DNA from: Brachycybe producta
Lineage: Eukaryota; Arthropoda; Diplopoda; Playtdesmida; Andrognathidae
Assembly (NCBI GenBank): GCA_036925085.1
Contig: JAUPFP010000001.1
Coordinates: 10,977,754-11,041,753, forward strand
DNA length: 64,000 nucleotides
Direction: 5' to 3'
Shown here: piece by piece, positions 62,400 through 64,000 of the stretch
Layout of the letters: the number at the start of each line of letters is the position of its first letter
How positions within the stretch are numbered: position 1 is the first letter of the stretch
Position numbers and translations under genes: made by a program
Notes under the pieces: model-generated
The model's database searches: none
Told to the model about the DNA's origin: nothing
The model's input: only the letters and a program-made list of their open reading frames with translations

Positions 62400-64000
62400 T
62401 TAATTATTCTTATTAAGTGAATAATATCCATGTGCTAGAGTTGTTATACCATCACTTTCAATATATCTTTTGTCATCAAATGCATTTAGTGAAATCTTAT
62501 TAACTTCAAGACTATAAACATCATGAACCTTTGACATAATCTGTCTCTGAATAACCCTACTTGGCAATGGTGAATGTAGAGAGGTAACATACATTTTATG
62601 ATTAAATTGTGACTTTACAATATGCTTCTTTATTCCTTTAGCTTTACATTTATATAAACTATTACTTAGTAAAATTGAATACATTTTTGCTTTAAGAGCA
62701 ACAAACTCTGAAATAATAACACCATTCATCTCATCTTTAAATTTCCTCAATACCTTCTTGTTTGTTACTGAATGTAATGGGTGATTTAATGGATAATCAC
62801 TTGTGTCCAAATGATGATGTAAGTGTATCATGTCTTTATACAAATTTTCTGTTTCAATATGCATGATGAAACTGTCAGTATCTGTGTATAATAGTTTTAA
62901 TTTATTTCCTGGGTAGTTTACTTTCAGCACATTATAAAAAAAATCATACATAAGTAATTTTGAAATTTCCAATATAGTAAAGCCAGTATATAATGGTTTA
63001 TTAAAATGAATAGACCATTTCTTCATTTTGAAAATAGTTAGGTTATTATCAATGATGTGAAATGAATCTACATTAGCTCTACTCATTAACTTTAAACATC
63101 GATTTTTTTCTATAACAGCTTCTGCACGAGTTTTCTTTCTTTGGTCCTCCATTGTTTTTCCAAACACAGCATTATTCATTAACTTGAAAAAATCTTTTTC
63201 AAAATCATCTTTTGCTTGTTTTCGCATATCAATGTTAAAATTTATATATGGTTTTAGCCATGCTCCCTGTGTAAATGCAAGAATGCGGTGAATTTTTTTA
63301 AGTTTCATTCCTAGTTTTAGGTAACATTGCAAGTTTCTTCCATGAATAACATAGTTGTTTTTATCATAAAGGTTAGGTGCAAGTTTTTTTGACTTGTATA
63401 CTTTTGGAATTTTCCCTCTGATATTTTTTAGCAGATGTTTGCTGTATGGTGATAGCATTTCAAAATTTATATCTAAACGATCGGGGCAAAGTGGATAATC
63501 ACTATGATCCTCATGTATGTGATTTGGGTACTCTAAATCTACTTCTAAGATAAAACCATCTTTTCCTGTTAACTGGTTAACTTTTCCTGGTTAACTGTTT
63601 GAATATCAAATTTATCTATTTCATCTTGTGTTAGCCAGTGAAAGTTATTCATTGGCATAGGTTCACACATTGCTGTTGCATACAGAGAGTTACAATCCCA
63701 ATATGCAATGTATGAATTAGGCTTTGATTAATCATAATCATTTAACAGTTGATTGTTTGCTTTTGCATATCTATGACTGGCTACAGCAATGCCACCACGA
63801 ATGCCCTTTTCAATAAACAAATGCATATCATAATCTGTGAGTAGTTCTAGTTCAACTTTAGTATATTTTAATGCAGCTGACCATGCATACATTGGAAGGG
63901 TGAAATAATGTGCAGGATCAAGACCAAAATTTCTAAAAGAAATGTTCCTAAAATTTTCAAATACATCTGCAAGGATCAAGCAGTCACTTCTTAAATATAT
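62400..64000 (-). pseudogene. Protein-primed DNA polymerase B, C-terminal part, broken
   Basis: The gene enters from the right edge. The segment 63979-63728 has LADVFENFRN, DPAHYFTLP and DMHLFIEKGIRGG, then an in-frame TAA at 63728-63730. The frame continues with YIAYWDCNSLYATAM (palm motif A) to a shift at 63561-63597, where a GTTAACCAG-containing segment is duplicated. The last 352 codons, from 63458, hold KLMNNAVFGKTME (motif B) and LLYTDTDSF (motif C, catalytic Asp pair), ending HGYYSLNKNN. This polymerase copies Polinton DNA using a protein primer. With these lesions it cannot be functional. The exonuclease and terminal-protein domains lie beyond the window. Confidence 0.92.

Larger units (their letters stand above)
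53291..64000. mobile_element. Polinton/Maverick (adintovirus-like) element, right part beyond window
   Basis: The full gene set is diagnostic: protein-primed DNA polymerase B, retrovirus-type integrase, packaging ATPase, double-jelly-roll major capsid protein and adenain-type protease. It also carries accessory Bcl-2-like, exonuclease-like and dUTPase genes. Genes 53.7-61.8 kb run rightward; dUTPase and polymerase run leftward and meet them at about 61.85 kb. The left end is probably near AGTAGTATAG at 53291, but the matching right terminus and target duplication lie outside the window. Premature stops and frameshifts in polymerase, capsid and fibre-like genes mark it as an inactive integrated copy. 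Confidence 0.93.

Noticed and set aside
1..64000. CRISPR arrays, tRNA or rRNA genes
   Set aside because: No spaced identical repeats, cloverleaf pattern or conserved rRNA words were seen; the window is eukaryotic.

Overview
This is a repeat-crowded, AT-rich animal genome window, very probably from an arthropod. The reasons are interstitial CCTAA (TTAGG-type telomere) clusters, an R1-clade LINE, many hAT, LTR and terminal-inverted-repeat elements, and one host gene that matches the KLF5/dar1 Kruppel-like factors. There is no sign of bacterial gene organisation, CRISPR, tRNA or rRNA genes.

Host gene. One gene can be assembled with confidence. It is a dar1/KLF5-type three-zinc-finger transcription factor on the minus strand, in four coding exons (51379-51218, 30402-29334, 24296-24237, 22690-22503). 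Splice phases match at each junction and give 492 codons plus stop. The introns (about 20.8, 5.0 and 1.5 kb) hold most of the transposons between 22 and 51 kb. They also hold a cluster of AGGTCA-type palindromes and an inverted TTTGGCG satellite.

Left part, 1-22 kb. This is an accumulation of decayed transposons. In order: a LINE 3' end (1.6-2.4 kb); an unidentified frameshifted coding remnant (3.4-4.07 kb); the 3' half of a Ty3/Gypsy pol with an LTR (4.07-5.9 kb); a (TA)n array carrying a 2-kb hAT element with a broken BED/hAT transposase (6.2-8.6 kb); LTR-like promoters; CCTAA repeats next to a mutated R1-clade LINE (11.7-15 kb); a hAT-type element with an 8-bp target duplication and a BED-finger fragment (15.7-16.4 kb); Helitron-like repeats; a solo-type LTR (19.0-19.4 kb); and nested hAT elements (20.6-21.4 kb).

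Intron elements, 22-51 kb. There are a CR1/L2-like LINE nested in a 9-bp-target-duplication inverted-repeat element, two clean relatives of that element at 41.7-42.2 kb, an RTE-clade LINE with an intact 409-codon reverse transcriptase frame, four copies of a roughly 300-bp TA-flanked element, and a hAT element inside another LINE remnant.

Right end, 53.3-64 kb. This is the most interesting part: a large Polinton/Maverick (adintovirus-like) element cut by the window edge. Rightward genes are a Bcl-2-like protein, a DEDD-exonuclease-like protein, an unknown, a packaging ATPase, two small structural-type proteins, a retrovirus-type integrase with chromodomain, a fibre/tail-like protein split by a long coiled coil, a basic core-like protein, the major capsid protein and an adenain-type protease. 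Convergent leftward genes are dUTPase and protein-primed DNA polymerase B. Genes overlap by 1-16 bases and use TATA boxes and AATAAA signals fused to stop codons. Several genes carry stops or frameshifts, so this is a decaying integrated copy lying about 2 kb upstream of the dar1 start codon.
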